Assembly: GCF_013359695.1 (NCBI RefSeq)
Contig: NZ_JABFMU010000021.1
Span: 20,450-84,449, forward strand
DNA from: Pseudomonas sp. C2B4
GTDB lineage: Bacteria > Pseudomonadota > Gammaproteobacteria > Pseudomonadales > Pseudomonadaceae
Length of the DNA stretch: 64,000 bases
Reading direction: 5' to 3'
Shown here piece after piece: positions 54,712-62,574 of the stretch. The translations under genes were made by a program, and so were the position numbers. The stretch's first letter is position 1. Every line of letters begins with the position of its first letter. The notes under the pieces were generated by a model. That model was not told the DNA's origin, did not search any database, and was given only the letters and a program-made list of their open reading frames with translations.

Positions 54712-56721
54712 ATGCCCCGCGCCGCCGACAGCAACACCACCCTCTCCCTCACCGCCCCCTCGCTGTCGGCGCTTTACCCTGAGTCACTGTCCGGCGATGA
54801 AGCGCTCAATAGCCTCGGCTCGTACACCCTCAACGGCCTCAATGACGGCACTTCCCTAGCTCTGAGCCCGGCCATCGCCAGCCACGTCACCACCACCCTG
54901 CACAACGATGCCCAGACCCGCCCATTGGACGCGCTGGTCGCCGAAATCCGCCAACTCCCCGCCGATGCCACGGCTGAGCGCTATCAGCTGGTTTTAAGGC
55001 CTTGGCTCTGGTGGCTGACCCTGGCCAGCAACAATCGGGTGTTCCAGAACCTCAGCACGTCGGACATCGTCACCACGATTTTCAAGGCCCACGGCTTCAC
55101 CGATTTCAAGCTCTCGCTCACCGGCAGTTACACCCCTCGGGAATATTGCGTGCAGTACGGCGAGACCGATTTCAGTTTTATCTCGCGACTGCTGGAGGAC
55201 GAGGGGATTTTCTGGTTTTTCACCCACGAGGACGGCAAGCACACGCTGGTACTGGGGGACAGCAACGATGCGTTCGTGCCGATTCCCAACGGGCCCAAGG
55301 TCAATTACCTCGGCCAGCAAATGGGGGAACGCGAGCTGCATGGCATTCGCGCAGGCCAGGTCTGTGTGCAGGCCGTGGCCGGGGTGTACCGGGCGACGGA
55401 TTACGAATTCACCACACCGACGACCTCGCTGTACGCCCAGGCCGAAGCCGTGGCCGGGCCGCGTTCGATGTATGAGCATCCGGGCGGTTACACCGCCAAG
55501 GCCCGTGGCGATGCACTGACCAAACAGCGGGTGGACGGGTTGCGCAGTGAGGAGAAGCGCTTTGTCGGCGAAAGCGACTGCCGCTGGCTGGTTCCGGGGC
55601 ATTGGTTCACCCTCGCCGGGCATGATGACCCGGCGCAGAACATCGATTGGGTGGTGACCCGGGTGACCCATGACGTCAGCCACGAGCACTACCGCAACCG
55701 TTTCGAGGCCATCCCCAAGGCCACGCCGTTTCGCCCCTCGCGCACCACGCACAAACCACGGATGCATCCGCAGACAGCGCTCGTGGTAGGCAAGTCCGGG
55801 GAGGAAATCTGGACCGACGAATACGGTCGCATCAAGTTGCAGTTCCCCTGGGATCGCGACGGCAAAAATGACGAGACCAGTTCCTGCTGGGTGCGCGTGG
55901 TGCTGCCCTGGAGCGGCAAGGGTTTCGGCATGCAATTCGTGCCGCGCATCGGCCAGGAAGTGATCGTGACCTTCATCGACGGCGATCCCGACCGCCCCCT
56001 GGTCACCGGCTGCGTCTACAACGGCGATAACGCCCTGCCCTATGCCTTGCCCGCCAATCAGACGCAATCGGGGATCAAGACTCAGTCATCCAAGGGTGGC
56101 GGCGGGTTCAACGAGTTGCGCTTCGAGGACAAGAAAGACGCCGAAGAGGTGTTTTTGCAGGCGCAGAAAGACCTGAAGATCAACGTGCTCAACGATACCA
56201 CTGCCACGGTGGGTCACGATGAAACCCTCACGGTGCAAAACGCGCGCACCCGGACCGTGAAGGACGGTGACGAAACCGTGACCCTGGAGAAAGGCAACCG
56301 TAGCGTGACGATCCAGACCGGCACCGACAGCCTCGACGTCAAGGACAGCCGCACGGTGAAGGTCGGTGCCGACCAGAACCACAGCACCGGCGGCAATTAC
56401 GCGCACAAGGTCACCGGCGACTACAGCCTGACGGTGGACGGCAACCTGACCATCAAGGTGACCGGTACCCTGACCCTGCAAAGTGGTGGCAGTTTTGCGA
56501 TCAAAAGCGGTGCGGATCTGGCGGCCGAGGCCAGCACCTCGATCAGTCAGAAAGCCGGGACCTCGTTGAGCAGCCAGGCCGGAACATCCCTGGAAAACAA
56601 GGCCGGCACCACGATGACCAACGATGCCGGCATCAGCCTTACGAACAAGGCCGCCGCCTCGCAGACCGTGGATGGTGGCGGCATGCTGACCATCAAGGGC
56701 GGCCTGGTGCAAGTCAACTGA
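54712..56721 (+). CDS. vgrG: Type VI secretion spike protein VgrG (TssI)
   Basis: 669 residues. The gp27-like part contains PREYCVQYGETDFSFISRLL and EDEGIFWFFTHEDGKHTLVL; the gp5 OB part has YGRIKLQFPWDRDGKNDETS and VLPWSGKGFGMQFVPRIGQE. After about residue 450 the triple-helix repeats (e.g. DETLTVQNARTRTVKDGDET) run to the end, LTIKGGLVQVN, with no extra effector domain. It would sharpen the tube and carry an adaptor-bound or PAAR-bound effector. I started at MPRAADSN after the deaminase-like gene; 10 bp separate them. Confidence 0.95.
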   Translation: MPRAADSNTTLSLTAPSLSALYPESLSGDEALNSLGSYTLNGLNDGTSLALSPAIASHVTTTLHNDAQTRPLDALVAEIRQLPADATAERYQLVLRPWLWWLTLASNNRVFQNLSTSDIVTTIFKAHGFTDFKLSLTGSYTPREYCVQYGETDFSFISRLLEDEGIFWFFTHEDGKHTLVLGDSNDAFVPIPNGPKVNYLGQQMGERELHGIRAGQVCVQAVAGVYRATDYEFTTPTTSLYAQAEAVAGPRSMYEHPGGYTAKARGDALTKQRVDGLRSEEKRFVGESDCRWLVPGHWFTLAGHDDPAQNIDWVVTRVTHDVSHEHYRNRFEAIPKATPFRPSRTTHKPRMHPQTALVVGKSGEEIWTDEYGRIKLQFPWDRDGKNDETSSCWVRVVLPWSGKGFGMQFVPRIGQEVIVTFIDGDPDRPLVTGCVYNGDNALPYALPANQTQSGIKTQSSKGGGGFNELRFEDKKDAEEVFLQAQKDLKINVLNDTTATVGHDETLTVQNARTRTVKDGDETVTLEKGNRSVTIQTGTDSLDVKDSRTVKVGADQNHSTGGNYAHKVTGDYSLTVDGNLTIKVTGTLTLQSGGSFAIKSGADLAAEASTSISQKAGTSLSSQAGTSLENKAGTTMTNDAGISLTNKAAASQTVDGGGMLTIKGGLVQVN

Positions 56722-56733
56722 CAGGGAGTGACC

Positions 56734-57276
56734 ATGGCCACGACGCCGCTGGATGTGCAGCAGAACGATAAGCAGCTCAAGGGTCGCCTGCTCGACGGGC
56801 AACTCGACGGTGCGCTGCATATCAAGGACGACGGTCGCGCCCAGGCCGATCTGCAATACAGCCGAGGCGAACTGCAAGGCATCACGCTGCTGTATCACCC
56901 CAATGGCCAACTGTCGGCGCAACTGCCTTTCGAGCAGGACAAACTGCAGGGCATCGCCAGTTTCTACGCGCCCGAAGGCTGGCTGCAACGCAAGGCCACT
57001 TACCGGCGCGGGTTGCTGCATGGCGAGGCGTTGAATTTTTTCCCGGACGGACAACTGGCTGAAGCCGAGCTTTACCGCGATGGCGTGCGCGAGGGGCGTT
57101 ACCAGCGTTTTCATCCCAATGGAAAACCGGCGGTGGAGGCCCGTTATCTCAATGGACAACTGGTCGAGCCGGAACAGGGTTTCGCCAGTGACGGCCGGCC
57201 GCTGGATGACACGGGCAAACCGATCTCAAGGGTGCGTTGGTGGTTTCAGCGCTGGAATGATCCGGCCGAAACCTGA
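56734..57276 (+). CDS. MORN-repeat protein of the YwqK antitoxin family
   Basis: 180 residues. Four MORN-like units are visible: GELQGITLLYHPNGQL, DKLQGIASFYAPEGWL, GLLHGEALNFFPDGQL and GVREGRYQRFHPNGKP. It is cytoplasmic, with no signal. YwqK-family proteins are annotated as antitoxins after Bacillus YwqK, partner of the deaminase-fold toxin YwqJ; many occur next to vgrG without tested function. The GTG two codons earlier is an alternative start. It is 12 bp after vgrG, in the same transcript. Its role as immunity protein for the upstream deaminase-like protein is inference; an adaptor role is also possible. Confidence 0.8.
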   Translation: MATTPLDVQQNDKQLKGRLLDGQLDGALHIKDDGRAQADLQYSRGELQGITLLYHPNGQLSAQLPFEQDKLQGIASFYAPEGWLQRKATYRRGLLHGEALNFFPDGQLAEAELYRDGVREGRYQRFHPNGKPAVEARYLNGQLVEPEQGFASDGRPLDDTGKPISRVRWWFQRWNDPAET

Positions 57277-57302
57277 ATCCGGTGTGCTGACTGTTCCGGC
57301 CT

Positions 57303-57378
57303 CTTCGCGAGCAAGCTCGCTCCCACATTTGATCCGGGTCGTTCATCAATCCAATGTGGGAGCGAGCCTGCTCGCGAA
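57303..57378. repeat. REP pair
   Basis: Arms TTCGCGAGCAAGCTCGCTCCCACA and TGTGGGAGCGAGCCTGCTCGCGAA, between the convergent MORN-repeat and PAAR-like genes. Confidence 0.94.
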
Positions 57379-57412
57379 GAGGCCGGTACTGCCAACATTT
57401 TCGGTGCATCAA

Positions 57413-57808
57413 TCAGGGAATGAGCATCTGCATCTGCCCCGGCATGACGATCTTGATCACCCCGGCCCAGTTGCACATCAGGGTGCTGTTGGCATCGATA
57501 GCCGGCATGCCGCCCAGCAGCAGGGTCGGCGGGCCTCCGGGGATCCATGGCGTGGCGGTGGCCGGGATGCACGGCATCGGCGTCAGCACGCCAAGTGCCG
57601 CGGCAGTCGCAGCGGCGACCGTGGGGTTGGCCAGGCTGGTGCACATGCCGAACGTGGTGACATTCACCAGCGGTATGTGGTCCATGATGTTCGCCGCTGG
57701 CAGCCCGCCGGTCAGCGTGCGGTTCACCGGCAGCACATTGAGCACCGCCGGCGCGGCGCCGAAGCTGCATTGCAGGGTGGCACTGGCACACACTTGCGGA
57801 CAACCCAT
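57413..57808 (-). CDS. PAAR-like protein, DUF4280
   Basis: 131 residues. The DUF4280 pattern is strong: CSFGAAPAVLNVLPVNRTLT, IMDHIPLVNVTTFGMCTSLA, NPTVAAATAAALGVLTPMPC and TPWIPGGPPTLLLGGMPAID. DUF4280 proteins are PAAR-like and are expected to form the tip of the VgrG spike. Unlike usual PAAR genes it is on the opposite strand to vgrG, convergent with the MORN gene. GGAGGTG upstream of the ATG. Confidence 0.88.
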   Translation of the reverse strand: MGCPQVCASATLQCSFGAAPAVLNVLPVNRTLTGGLPAANIMDHIPLVNVTTFGMCTSLANPTVAAATAAALGVLTPMPCIPATATPWIPGGPPTLLLGGMPAIDANSTLMCNWAGVIKIVMPGQMQMLIP

Positions 57809-57999
57809 TCCACACCTCCGTCCTGGAAGCCATCAGCCCCTCTCAACCATAGCCCGCAACCGCGCTTCTCACACATCAGGAACACTGATTATCCGGCAAC
57901 ACGCTAACCTATAAGACCGTGTCGCACTTGTGGCGCTCAAGGCGCGCCATTAGATTAGCCAATGATGTCTGGCCTCCAAAATAAGCAGAAGGGATAAGC

Positions 58000-59067
58000 A
58001 TGGCGCTTACTGACCAGTCCACCCGTATCCGCTCCGGCGAAGAACTCGATGCCAGCCTGATCGATCCATACCTCAAGGCGCACATTCCGGGCCTCAGTGG
58101 CCTGCCGCAGATCAGCCAGTTTCCGGGCGGCGCGTCCAACCTCACCTATTTGCTCGAATACCCTGAGCAGGAGTTCGTCCTGCGCCGGCCGCCCTTTGGC
58201 CACAAGGCCAAGTCCGCCCACGACATGGGGCGCGAATTCCGCATCCTCAATCAATTGCGCGACGGTTTTCCGTATTGCCCGAAAGCCTATGTGCACTGCA
58301 CCGATGAGTCGGTGATCGGTGCCGATTTCTACGTGATGGAGCGGGTCAAGGGCATCATCCTGCGCTCGGAACTGCCACCGGAACTGGGGCTCGATTCAGC
58401 GAAAACCGAAGCCCTGTGCAAAAGCTTCATCGACAAGTTCGTCGAACTGCACCGGGTCGACTACAACGCCTATGGCCTGGGTGATCTCGGCAAGCCCGAA
58501 GGCTATGTGGCACGGCAGATCAAGGGCTGGAGCGATCGCTATGAGAAGGCCCTGACCCCGGATGCGCCGCAGTGGGAAGCGGTCAAGGCCTGGCTCAACG
58601 ACAAGATGCCGGCCGATCACCCGACCTCCAGCATCGTGCACAACGACTACCGCTTCGACAACGTGATCCTCGACCCGAACAACCCGATGCAGATCATCGG
58701 CGTGCTCGATTGGGAACTGACGACGCTGGGCGATCCGCTGATGGACCTGGGCAACACCCTCGCCTACTGGATCGAAGCCGGCGACCCGGCCCCGGTGCAA
58801 CTGATGCGCCGTCAGCCAAGCCACGCCCCGGGCATGCTGACCCGCCGCGAATTCGTCGATTACTACGCCCAGCGTTCCGGGATCCAGATCGACAATTTCG
58901 ACTTCTACTACACCTACGGCCTGTTCCGCCTGGCCGGCATCGTGCAGCAGATCTACTACCGCTTCTACCATGGCCAGACCCAGGACAAACGCTTTGCGCA
59001 GTTCATTCACATGAACAAACTGCTGGAGCAGATGAGCCTGCAGGTCATCCAGAAATCCGATCTCTGA
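58000..59067 (+). CDS. APH-fold phosphotransferase (ACAD10/11-type)
   Basis: 355 residues. The kinase-like fold has SQFPGGASNLTYLLEYPEQE near the N-terminus, the catalytic loop IVHNDYRFDNVI (HxDxxxxN, residue ~213) and DWELTTLGDPLMDLG. Proteins of this group occur beside acyl-CoA dehydrogenase and SDR genes and are thought to act on hydroxyacyl compounds; here an SDR follows. It is not a resistance enzyme by context. The 191 bp upstream show no other gene. Confidence 0.88.
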   Translation: MALTDQSTRIRSGEELDASLIDPYLKAHIPGLSGLPQISQFPGGASNLTYLLEYPEQEFVLRRPPFGHKAKSAHDMGREFRILNQLRDGFPYCPKAYVHCTDESVIGADFYVMERVKGIILRSELPPELGLDSAKTEALCKSFIDKFVELHRVDYNAYGLGDLGKPEGYVARQIKGWSDRYEKALTPDAPQWEAVKAWLNDKMPADHPTSSIVHNDYRFDNVILDPNNPMQIIGVLDWELTTLGDPLMDLGNTLAYWIEAGDPAPVQLMRRQPSHAPGMLTRREFVDYYAQRSGIQIDNFDFYYTYGLFRLAGIVQQIYYRFYHGQTQDKRFAQFIHMNKLLEQMSLQVIQKSDL

Positions 59068-59090
59068 CCCTGGCGATCCTCTGTAGGAGC

Positions 59091-59160
59091 GAGCCTGCTC
59101 GCGATGGTCGTAAACGATAACGTGGGCTTACTGAACCAACTCAATAAGCCCGCCCCTACC
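59091..59160. repeat. REP, single or degraded pair
   Basis: Left arm CTGTAGGAGCGAGCCTGCTCGCGA is clear; the right arm is reduced to GCCCGCCCCTAC. Confidence 0.75.
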
Positions 59161-59224
59161 GACTGGCATCAGCTGCAACCCCGGCTTTTGACTCGATAAC
59201 AAGACTTCATTAAAAGAGAATCCC

Positions 59225-59992
59225 ATGTCCAAGACTCAGTTGTTCGACCTCGACGGCAAGATCGCTTTCGTTTCCGGTGCCAGCCGCGGTATCGGTGAAG
59301 CCATCGCCAAACTGCTGGCCCAGCAAGGCGCCCACGTGATCGTTTCGAGCCGCAAGCTCGAAGGCTGCCAGCACGTGGCCGACGCGATCATCGCCGCCGG
59401 CGGCAAGGCCACGGCCATTGCTTGCCATATCGGTGAAATGGAGCAGATCAGCCAGGTCTTCGCCGGCATCAAGGAACAGTTCGGACGCCTGGACATCCTG
59501 GTCAACAACGCCGCGACCAACCCACAGTTCTGCAACGTGCTGGACACCGACCTCGGCGCATTCCAGAAGACCGTCGACGTCAACATTCGCGGCTATTTCT
59601 TCATGTCGGTGGAAGCCGGCAAGCTGATGCGCGAAAACGGTGGCGGCAGCATCATCAACGTCGCTTCGATCAACGGCATCTCCCCGGGCGTGTTCCAGGG
59701 CATCTATTCGGTGACCAAGGCGGCGGTAATCAACATGACCAAAGTCTTCGCCAAGGAATGCGCGCAGTTCGGCATCCGCTGCAACGCCCTGCTGCCGGGC
59801 CTGACCGACACCAAGTTCGCTTCGGCCCTGGTGAAGAACGAGGCGATCCTGAATACCGCGCTGGCACAGATCCCGCTCAAGCGTGTAGCGGACCCAAGCG
59901 AAATGGCCGGCGCGGTGCTGTACCTGGCCAGCGACGCGTCGAGCTACACCACCGGTGTTTCGCTGAACGTCGATGGTGGTTTCCTGTCCTGA
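59225..59992 (+). CDS. SDR-family NAD(P)-dependent dehydrogenase
   Basis: 255 residues, a classical SDR. Cofactor loop SGASRGIGEAIA at residues ~15-26, structural NNAAT, and catalytic Tyr-Lys in IYSVTKAA (about residues 161 and 165). It resembles the short-chain dehydrogenases that partner APH-fold kinases. The acceptor is unknown. It follows the phosphotransferase gene on the same strand; a REP remnant lies between. Confidence 0.9.
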   Translation: MSKTQLFDLDGKIAFVSGASRGIGEAIAKLLAQQGAHVIVSSRKLEGCQHVADAIIAAGGKATAIACHIGEMEQISQVFAGIKEQFGRLDILVNNAATNPQFCNVLDTDLGAFQKTVDVNIRGYFFMSVEAGKLMRENGGGSIINVASINGISPGVFQGIYSVTKAAVINMTKVFAKECAQFGIRCNALLPGLTDTKFASALVKNEAILNTALAQIPLKRVADPSEMAGAVLYLASDASSYTTGVSLNVDGGFLS

Positions 59993-60016
59993 TGCCCTGA
60001 CACCCAAGCCAAACCA

Positions 60017-60107
60017 CTGTGGGAGCGAGCCTGCTCGCGATAGAGGTCTGCCAGTCAACATTGAAGTTGAATGTCACACCGTCATCGCGAGCAGGCTCGC
60101 TCCCACA
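60017..60107. repeat. REP pair
   Basis: Arms CTGTGGGAGCGAGCCTGCTCGCGAT and ATCGCGAGCAGGCTCGCTCCCACA, between convergent genes. Confidence 0.95.
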
Positions 60108-60112
60108 AGTGT

Positions 60113-60331
60113 TTACTGCGTGACACAGCGAGTGGTCGTAGTGACCCGCGTCACCTCGCCATTTTCATCACGCACATCGCCCAGCACATCGGTTTTATCC
60201 ATGGCCTGGCAGGTGCGGACCGGCGGTGGCGGCGGCGCGGCGGGTGGAGGTGGCGGCGGACTGGCACAGCCACCGAGAATGACAGCACACAGCGCAAGTG
60301 GTGTGAAAACGCGTTTCCCAAGACTGTTCAT
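60113..60331 (-). CDS. Small polyproline lipoprotein
   Basis: 72 residues. The lipoprotein signal VFTPLALCAVILGGC ends in the lipobox LGGC. The mature part has a Pro-rich stretch (ASPPPPPPAAPPPPPVR) and a short folded region with Cys-x12-type spacing (RTCQAMDKTDVLGDV ... RCVTQ). The two Cys may form a disulfide. No family recognised; small poly-Pro lipoproteins of Pseudomonas have no known role. Confidence 0.72.
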   Translation of the reverse strand: MNSLGKRVFTPLALCAVILGGCASPPPPPPAAPPPPPVRTCQAMDKTDVLGDVRDENGEVTRVTTTTRCVTQ

Positions 60332-60460
60332 AGGATGACCCGCGAAAAGTGATCGACAAGTTTGTGACAACAAAACACTGCCAAAAAGTTCACGGGCGAG
60401 TCATGGGAAAGCCGATTTCGTGGGTTCTTCAGCCCCAACGGTAGTCAAAACCGACAAAAA

Positions 60461-60712
60461 TCACAGCACGGGATCGGAGCGATGCAGGGTGTTGCTTTCG
60501 AGCTCGTAACGCAGCTCTTCGATCAGCGCGGCGACCGCTTCGCTGGTGTTTAGCGTTGCCACGTTCAACCCGCTGACCACCAGGTCCACCTGCCCGGACA
60601 CCGGATGGTAGAGCTTCACCGTCAACGAATGATCGCCTGTGATGGTGCATTCGCAGGCCAGGGGAGAAAAACTGCGTTCCAGTTGCAACCGCAATTGCGC
60701 CACGTGAATCAT
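60461..60712 (-). CDS. DUF1652 protein
   Basis: 83 residues. It matches the DUF1652 pattern found in Pseudomonas: IHVAQLRLQLERSFSPLACE, then DHSLTVKLYHPVSGQVDLVV and ALIEELRYELE. Function unknown. I started at the ATG before IHVAQL; an upstream frame would run into noncoding DNA. The neighbouring PAS-LuxR gene is upstream on the same strand. Confidence 0.82.
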   Translation of the reverse strand: MIHVAQLRLQLERSFSPLACECTITGDHSLTVKLYHPVSGQVDLVVSGLNVATLNTSEAVAALIEELRYELESNTLHRSDPVL

Positions 60713-60867
60713 CGCGGTTGACCCTCGTGGCAAGGGACTGCAAACGTCAGGTGTTTCAGCTGCATGGCGAGTCCTTGATCGGCTTGAACAATCGCGCGCG
60801 AAGGATCCGGAGATCTCCGTTCGCACGCTCTCAGCCTAAGAGCCGCTGCACCCTGCCAAAACCTCCA

Positions 60868-60890
60868 TTTGCACTATGACAGCTAGTGCA
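60868..60890. promoter_or_regulatory. Palindrome TGCACTA-N7-TAGTGCA
   Basis: A perfect 7-bp inverted repeat with seven-base spacer, bordered by the direct repeat TTTGCAC. It lies between the LuxR-type regulator stop and the DUF1652 gene. The length fits a LuxR-type regulator box; a hairpin role is possible but no T-tract follows. Confidence 0.5.
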
Positions 60891-60898
60891 TTTGCACC

Positions 60899-62395
60899 TT
60901 AGCGCTGCCCCCTGGATCGCCCTGCCCCGGCGAACAACCCACGCTCGCGCGCCCAGACGATCGCCTCGCTGCGACTGTGCACATCGAGTTTGGAATACAC
61001 CGTCGCGACGTGGTTGCGCACCGTGTTCGGCGCAAGCTTGAGGCGCGCGGCGATTTCCTTGTCGGCCAGGCCTTCGCAGATCAGCTCCAGCACATCACGC
61101 TCGCGGACCGTCAGGTCGGTGAAGGACACACTGGGCAATTGCGGCGAATTGACGTTTTTCACGTTGGCCAGTTTCTCGATCAGCGTGCGGCTGAACCACG
61201 AAGCGTCTTTCATCACCTCTTCAATGGCCGCCACCAGCTCCAGCTCAGTGCGTTTGCGCTCGGTGATGTCCATCAACACCAGCAAGTAGCAAGGGGTGTC
61301 CTGTATGTTCACGGTCTCCGCCGACACGGCGCAATCGATCAGCCCGACGTCTTTTTTGCGGACGCGAACATCAACACGGTCCAGTCGTCCGGTTTTCTCC
61401 AGCGCCGCTAGCAGTTTGGCCTTCGCGCCCTTGTCATGGATGAAGTCGATCTCGGCGATGGATTTGCCCTGTACCTCTTCGCGGGGATACGCGAGGGTCT
61501 CCAGAAAGGCGTCATTCACATCCAGCACCACCTGATCCCCGGCGCTGCAGACCAGGATCGGCACCGGTGTCAGGCGAAATGCCTTGGCAAACCGTTCCTC
61601 GCTCTGCCGCAGGGCGACTTCGGCCTTGCGCCGGGGCTCCATGTCCACGAAGGAAAACAGCATGCAGGGTTCGTCGTTGAGCTCCAGGGGTTGGCCGGCG
61701 ACGATCACTTGCTTGTAGTCGCCGTCAGCCATGCGCAGTTCGGCTTGCATTTGCGGAATGGTCGCGCCTTCGCGCAAGCGCTGTTTCGCCAGGTCCTTGT
61801 TTTCGGCCTGGTCCAGCACGTCCAGCTCATAAGTCGAGCTGCCAATCACCTGATCGCGGGCATAACCCGTCATTTCGAGAAAACCGGGATTGACCTTGAT
61901 GTAGCGCAAATCGCTCAGACGGCAGATCACCGCCGGCGCCGGATTGGCGGCGAAGGTCTTCTCGAAACGCTGCTCGGCGCTGGCCCAGTCGGTGACATCG
62001 TCCATGATCAGCACCAGGGATTCCGGCTCTCCGTGGCTGTCGGTCACCACCAGGCTGCGCACGCGGTGGACCCAGGTATGTTCTTCGTCATGGACCGGCG
62101 TCAGCTCCACCAGCACATCGCTGAAGGTCTCCCCACGCGCCACGCGGTGAATCGGGTAATTATCCGCCGGCACCGGATGATGGTTGCGATAACGCAAGGC
62201 GAAACGCCGGACATAATCCTCGGCATCGGCCCCCAGTTCGCCGATCCGATCGACGCCGTGCATGGCCAGCGCAGCGTTGTTGGCCCAGACAATGGTCTGG
62301 TCCAGTTCCAGCAGAATCACCCCGTCGGACAGGCCGGTGATGATCTGCTGCAACTGGCGGCGACTGGTTTCGGTGGTCAGGACGTCCTGGCTCAT
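60899..62395 (-). CDS. PAS-domain sensor fused to LuxR-type DNA-binding domain
   Basis: 498 residues. Three PAS domains are visible: first from LSDGVILLELDQTIVWANNA, second near residue 145 from FEKTFAANPAPAVICRLSDL (with EMTGYARDQVIG), third near residue 275 from FAKAFRLTPVPILVCSAGDQ. The C-terminal HTH is LTVRERDVLELICEGLADKE and IAARLKLAPNTVRNHVATVY. No receiver or kinase domain, so signal binding probably acts directly on DNA binding. I started at ATG 62395 with GGAG upstream. Confidence 0.9.
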   Translation of the reverse strand: MSQDVLTTETSRRQLQQIITGLSDGVILLELDQTIVWANNAALAMHGVDRIGELGADAEDYVRRFALRYRNHHPVPADNYPIHRVARGETFSDVLVELTPVHDEEHTWVHRVRSLVVTDSHGEPESLVLIMDDVTDWASAEQRFEKTFAANPAPAVICRLSDLRYIKVNPGFLEMTGYARDQVIGSSTYELDVLDQAENKDLAKQRLREGATIPQMQAELRMADGDYKQVIVAGQPLELNDEPCMLFSFVDMEPRRKAEVALRQSEERFAKAFRLTPVPILVCSAGDQVVLDVNDAFLETLAYPREEVQGKSIAEIDFIHDKGAKAKLLAALEKTGRLDRVDVRVRKKDVGLIDCAVSAETVNIQDTPCYLLVLMDITERKRTELELVAAIEEVMKDASWFSRTLIEKLANVKNVNSPQLPSVSFTDLTVRERDVLELICEGLADKEIAARLKLAPNTVRNHVATVYSKLDVHSRSEAIVWARERGLFAGAGRSRGQR

Positions 62396-62464
62396 TGGAT
62401 CTCCACACATGCGATGGTCCCTGTGAAGAGTACGACCGCCAGGCCCAGCGATAGTGCGAAGAAC

Positions 62465-62556
62465 TTGTGGGAGCGAGCCTGCTCGCGAAAGCGGTGTGTC
62501 AGCCAACATCAATGTTGAATGGCAAACCGCCTTCGCGAGCAGGCTCGCTCCCACAG
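62465..62556. repeat. REP pair
   Basis: Arms TTGTGGGAGCGAGCCTGCTCGCGAAAGCGG and CCGCCTTCGCGAGCAGGCTCGCTCCCACA, between the PAS-LuxR gene and the Zn hydrolase. Confidence 0.95.
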
Positions 62557-62574
62557 GAAGAGTGAGGGCAGTCC

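Noticed and set aside
58782..59067. Aminoglycoside resistance gene for the APH-fold protein
   Set aside because: The fold is shared, but the SDR neighbour and the ACAD10/11-type sequence indicate a metabolic kinase.
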